The translations under genes were made by a program, and so were the position numbers. A DNA stretch of 64,000 bases from Gemmobacter denitrificans. Lineage in GTDB: Bacteria; Pseudomonadota; Alphaproteobacteria; Rhodobacterales; Rhodobacteraceae. The DNA lies in contig NZ_JBALHR010000016.1 in the NCBI RefSeq assembly GCF_036964905.1, forward strand, positions 11,049 through 75,048, given 5' to 3'. Shown here one piece after another: positions 61,654 through 64,000 of this stretch; position 1 is the stretch's first letter; every line of letters begins with the position of its first letter. Below the pieces are notes generated by a model. That model had not been told where the DNA came from and did not search any database. It saw only the letters and a program-made list of their open reading frames with translations.

Positions 61654-62310
61654 ATGACCCTTGCCGAAAAAGCCTATGCCGCGCTGCGCCATGACATCAT
61701 CCGGGGCGAACTGCCCCCCGGCAAACCGCTGCGCATGGCCGATCTCAGCACCCGCTACGACATGGGGTTTTCCCCCCTGCGCGAGGCGCTGAACCGCTTG
61801 CAGGCCGAACGTCTGGTCGAAGCCGTGGCCCTGCGCGGCTTTACGGTGGCGCCACTCTCTCTGGCCGAGATGGAGGATGCGCTGCGCCTGCGCATCCTGA
61901 TCGAATCCGAGGCCCTGCGTTCAGCGATCCTGCTGGGCGGCGATGACTGGGCGTCGGGTATCGTGGCGGCACTTTATGCCCTCAAGCTGCAGGTGGATCG
62001 CCGCAGCGAAGGCGGCGATGTGTGGGAACTTGAAACCCGTCATCACGCCTTTCACCGCGCCCTGCTAGTGGCTTGTGGTTCGGTCTGGATGCTGGAATTC
62101 TTTGAACGCCTGTACACCGCCACCGAACGGTATCGGATCCCGATCCTGCTGGATCAAGGCGCCGAAAGCGGCCGCGACATCCACGCTGAACACGCCGCCA
62201 TCGCCGAGGCGGTTCTGGCCCGGCGCGCCGATGACGCCGTCGCGCTTCTGGCGGCACATTATACCCAAACTGCCCAGGCCATCGCGGCGAAGATGGCTGT
62301 AACGGGCTAA
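61654..62310 (+). CDS. GntR family (FCD-type) regulator divergent from the NicX-like operon
   Basis: 218 residues from ATG 61654 with GCAGGAGG 5 nt upstream. The N-terminal winged helix is LRHDIIRGELPPGKPLRMAD, then MGFSPLREALNRLQAERLVE. The FCD ligand domain has acidic/His metal-site residues (LRLRILIESEALRSAI, FHRALLVACGS, HAEHAAIAEAVL). It is divergent from the NicX-like operon with operator-like repeats between, so it is the likely pathway regulator. Confidence 0.92.
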   Translation: MTLAEKAYAALRHDIIRGELPPGKPLRMADLSTRYDMGFSPLREALNRLQAERLVEAVALRGFTVAPLSLAEMEDALRLRILIESEALRSAILLGGDDWASGIVAALYALKLQVDRRSEGGDVWELETRHHAFHRALLVACGSVWMLEFFERLYTATERYRIPILLDQGAESGRDIHAEHAAIAEAVLARRADDAVALLAAHYTQTAQAIAAKMAVTG

Positions 62311-62444
62311 GCTGCCCGTCGTCGTCGGGTTGAGCAGTGACACAAGAAAATCATGGAGCTGCAATTTTTTCGTCAAACCCCTCTGGACAGCCCCCACGCC
62401 CTCGCTTAATACCCGCCTCACCAAGCAGCCACGGCTGACAGCGT

Positions 62445-62520
62445 GCCCAGATAGCTCAGTTGGTAGAGCAGCGGATTGAAAATCCGCGTGTCGCTGGTTC
62501 GATTCCGGCTCTGGGCACCA
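62445..62520 (+). tRNA. tRNA-Phe (anticodon GAA)
   Basis: 76 nt including encoded CCA. The acceptor stem GCCCAGA pairs with TCTGGGC; D-arm GCTC/GAGC, anticodon stem CGGAT-TGAAAAT-... with anticodon GAA at 62478-62480; T-arm GCTGGTTCGATTCCGGC. All standard tRNA features are present. It marks the left boundary of the degraded element to its right and may have served as the attachment site. Confidence 0.97.
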
Positions 62521-62763
62521 CTCCAATCTCCTTAGAAACAAGAGAACATAGCTTGGGCCTTGCTCGTTGCTTTACGTGCTGTTGGTCCGCTGGGCTACAT
62601 CTGGGCTACATTACGCATCTGGTTGCGCGTGATGGGCTACTGGGGCGGGCTGAACCACTCTGAAGGGAATCTCATCCTAAAGCGAAATTGCCAACGGCGG
62701 TCTCTGATCCATTAGCATATAGGATGCGTGTGGCTCCGCGTAGAGCGCCTTATAGGAGAATCC
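62521..62763. other. Non-coding stretch right of tRNA-Phe with tandem TGGGCTACAT repeats
   Basis: No convincing gene. TGGGCTACAT occurs at 62591-62600 and 62602-62611 (11-bp period), with a related ATGGGCTACTGG near 62633. These could be arm-type sites of a lost integrase/excisionase. Composition is less GC-rich than the chromosomal genes to the left. Confidence 0.4.
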
Positions 62764-62991
62764 ATGTCCAAGACCGCCGACACTGAACAACTCTACCTGA
62801 CTGTTGAACAGGTAGCAAAGCGCTTCAACGTGTCCACCGACACAATTTGACGCTGGAAGCGCGACGGCAAGTTTCCACGTGCTGTGCGCGTCGGTCCCGG
62901 TTGCACACGTTGGCGGCTGAGTGACATCGAAGCTCATGAATGCACTCTTCAGGCCTGCTTCGCGATGGATGGCGGCTTCCTGCACGACTAA
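62764..62991 (+). pseudogene. AlpA-type excisionase/HTH gene with in-frame TGA
   Basis: A 76-codon frame with AGGAG 6 nt before the ATG. It reads QLYLTVEQVAKRFNVSTDTI, stop, then RWKRDGKFPRAVRVGPGCTR and WRLSDIEAHE. AlpA/MerR-like excisionases have an invariant-type Trp in IWRW at this place, so TGA at 62848-62850 is most simply a TGG-to-TGA change. No shift or gap is present. It would have controlled excision or regulated an integrase; now probably inactive. Confidence 0.8.
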
Positions 62992-63069
62992 TCGCATGAA
63001 GTGAGTGGTGGCGCTATCCAGTGCATGTGAAGCAGGGCGGGCAACTGAGATCACTTCCCCGCTGTTTCT

Positions 63070-63252
63070 TCATCCCGCATCCAACAGCTCGCGCAGTGCG
63101 CGCGCACGCGACGGGGTGACCTTCGGGTCACTCCCACACGAGATCACGCGGATGAACTCGATCCACGCCTTCTCGTTCGCGCTCAGCTGGTCCCATGGTC
63201 CCACTGGACCCATGGGAACGGTGAAGACGGGGTCATCCTCCTGCGATGTCAT
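63070..63252 (-). CDS. Small hypothetical protein coupled to the XRE regulator gene
   Basis: 60 residues (VPMGPVGPWDQLSANEKAWI, then EFIRVISCGSDPKVTPSRAR). Its ATG overlaps the XRE stop by 4 nt, which supports translation. No known domain recognised. It is likely part of the mobile-element control cassette. Confidence 0.6.
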   Translation of the reverse strand: MTSQEDDPVFTVPMGPVGPWDQLSANEKAWIEFIRVISCGSDPKVTPSRARALRELLDAG

Positions 63253-63647
63253 TTGCCGAAGATCCCCCTCAAAGTCGCGCGAGACCGCGCTGTCAGCCGC
63301 GGGTCGGTGTTATCCGAAGCATCACGCAATTCTGCCAGCCAGCCGCGTTCATTCTCAGTCGCGGGCGTGCCGAAGATTTCGGTGATCGCCTTTGTCGCCG
63401 TCGCACCGACAGCCTGATCGAGTGCCAGCCGCATCAGGTAAGCCGGATCGACCTCCAGCGCCTTCGCCAACGAGGGCACACGATCGAGCGGAACCTTGTT
63501 TCGACCGTTCTTCAGGAAGGTCATCATCTTGGCATTGCCGAAGCCTGCCTCGCTGGCGATTTCGGCCTGGGTCTTCTTGTGCGACAGGTCGCGGATACGA
63601 TCGGCGATCAACCTCGCAGTTGCGGTATTTGCGTAAGGGTTCGTCAT
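63249..63647 (-). CDS. XRE-like helix-turn-helix regulator
   Basis: 132 residues from ATG 63647 (a TTG two codons earlier is possible). The HTH is RIRDLSHKKTQAEIASEAGF then GNAKMMTFLKNGRNKVPLDR; a C-terminal region of about 60 residues follows. Typical of phage or integrative-element repressors. It precedes and overlaps the 60-residue gene. Probably a regulator of the element inserted beside tRNA-Phe. Confidence 0.8.
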   Translation of the reverse strand: MTNPYANTATARLIADRIRDLSHKKTQAEIASEAGFGNAKMMTFLKNGRNKVPLDRVPSLAKALEVDPAYLMRLALDQAVGATATKAITEIFGTPATENERGWLAELRDASDNTDPRLTARSRATLRGIFGK

Positions 63648-63653
63648 GTTCAA

Positions 63654-63927
63654 TCTCGTGTGGTTGTTGACATGACTTACTTACCGCGCGGTCGTAGCCG
63701 GGGCGGGTGGGGACTCAGCTTTGCGTCTTGGGATCTGCGACGAGACCGAAGTCCTAGGAAATGCGATCGGTGGTGATGGGGGTGCTTTCATCGCCAGTCA
63801 GTCGGGGCGACTGAACCCTCCACTCCCAGTGGATAGGGGTGGGGGAGGACGTTTTCAGATTCGACCAATAAGAGACATTCATTCCACCTAACTGTGCCGC
63901 TGTGCGGCTTCCCCAATGCCGACCTTA
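63654..63927. other. Gene-free stretch between XRE regulator and IS element
   Basis: No credible gene is visible. It contains the upstream region of the XRE gene, including a plus-strand TTGACA at 63667 without a matching -10, and GC-rich tracts. Confidence 0.5.
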
Positions 63928-64000
63928 GGGTCCAGACTCATTGATCGTCAAAGCCAGAAGATGACGGTTGCGGCGAGGGCGACGGCGGAGAGGAAGGTCT
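63928..64000 (-). mobile_element. Left end of an IS5-family insertion sequence (cut by window edge)
   Basis: The likely terminal inverted repeat starts at GGGTCCAGACTCATTGATC (63928). The minus strand carries a transposase end, FLSAVALAATVIFWL then TGA. This C-terminus is typical of IS5-type transposases of Rhodobacteraceae as I remember them. The element continues beyond 64000. Confidence 0.7.
63948..64000 (-). CDS. IS5-family transposase, C-terminal fragment (partial)
   Basis: Only the last 16 or so codons are in the window: TFLSAVALAATVIFWL and a TGA stop at 63948-63950. The rest is outside. Family call rests on this short hydrophobic tail and the adjacent repeat. Confidence 0.65.
   Translation of the reverse strand, partial: TFLSAVALAATVIFWL

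Noticed and set aside
62764..62991. Selenocysteine reading of the internal TGA
   Set aside because: The residue expected in AlpA proteins at this position is Trp and no SECIS-like hairpin is evident just after the TGA, so a nonsense mutation is simpler.
62677..63054. Minus-strand 125-codon frame over the AlpA region
   Set aside because: The plus-strand frame has a ribosome site and an AlpA motif; the minus frame matches nothing and starts without a ribosome site.
63246..63776. Plus-strand 176-codon frame opposite the XRE gene
   Set aside because: The minus-strand frame encodes a helix-turn-helix protein with a coupled downstream gene; the plus frame is its shadow.
1..64000. CRISPR array or toxin-antitoxin pair
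   Set aside because: No regularly spaced repeats were seen. The XRE/60-residue pair was considered as a toxin-antitoxin module, but the small protein has no RelE, HigB or similar features.

Overview
The window is high-GC DNA from an alphaproteobacterium, most likely a member of the Rhodobacteraceae (Paracoccaceae; Rhodobacter, Gemmobacter or Tabrizicola-like). The evidence is the gene content: a metK leader with the short SAM/SAH riboswitch typical of Rhodobacterales, crotonyl-CoA carboxylase/reductase, the lnt-corC-ybeY-phoH block near miaB, and glyQ and glyS separated by a DUF6446-like gene and a methyltransferase gene. Almost all of it is chromosomal. The right end (about 62.5-64 kb) is a decayed integrated element next to a tRNA-Phe gene and ends in an IS5-type insertion sequence.

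Layout. 1-3.5 kb: fructose-type ABC uptake genes frcC (cut by the left edge) and frcB, a RbsD/FucU mutarotase and a ROK regulator, with a near-perfect operator-like inverted repeat between the divergent units. 3.66-9.5 kb: a six-gene Mrp (Mnh/Pha) cation/proton antiporter operon with fused A and B subunits. 9.5-14.1 kb: a stand-alone Lrp ligand domain, a DNA helicase, a small conserved-type protein, ccr, cspA and a degenerate receiver-domain protein. 14.2-26.5 kb: a nutrient-scavenging region with an HSL-type esterase, a class II aldolase, a type I phosphodiesterase, a complete dipeptide-type ABC transporter, a CocE-type hydrolase and a LysR gene divergent from a choline-sulfatase-like gene. 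26.7-35.7 kb: housekeeping genes metK, lnt, corC-like, ybeY, phoH, an OmpA/lipoprotein pair and miaB. 35.7-43.9 kb: the glyQ-DUF6446-FkbM-glyS operon, a secreted protease-like pseudoenzyme and trkH. 44.0-51.0 kb: a gcdH-E1 fusion-malonyltransferase-like-ALDH7 operon, probably for lysine/2-aminoadipate breakdown through glutaryl-CoA, with a divergent LysR gene. 51.1-53.6 kb: a soluble PAS hybrid histidine kinase. 53.7-62.3 kb: a seven-gene operon plus a divergent GntR regulator.

The most interesting unit is the 53.7-61.4 kb operon. It combines a NicX-like ring-cleaving dioxygenase with conserved metal-ligand spacing, an acyl-CoA-dehydrogenase-fold flavoprotein that has lost its catalytic glutamate, a flavin reductase, an SRPBCC-alpha/beta hydrolase fusion, a gamma-glutamyl-amine-synthetase-like enzyme, a TetR regulator and an APC permease. 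I infer a catabolic route for an N-heterocycle or related amine whose substrate I cannot name. The flavoprotein and reductase may form a two-component monooxygenase feeding the ring-cleavage enzyme. Other unusual items are a trypsin-like protein that has lost all three catalytic residues, a low-GC insert in glyS, a shared Cys/Trp module in adjacent OmpA and lipoprotein genes, and an AlpA excisionase gene broken by one TGG-to-TGA change.

All functional calls come from reading protein motifs and context. No database search was run.
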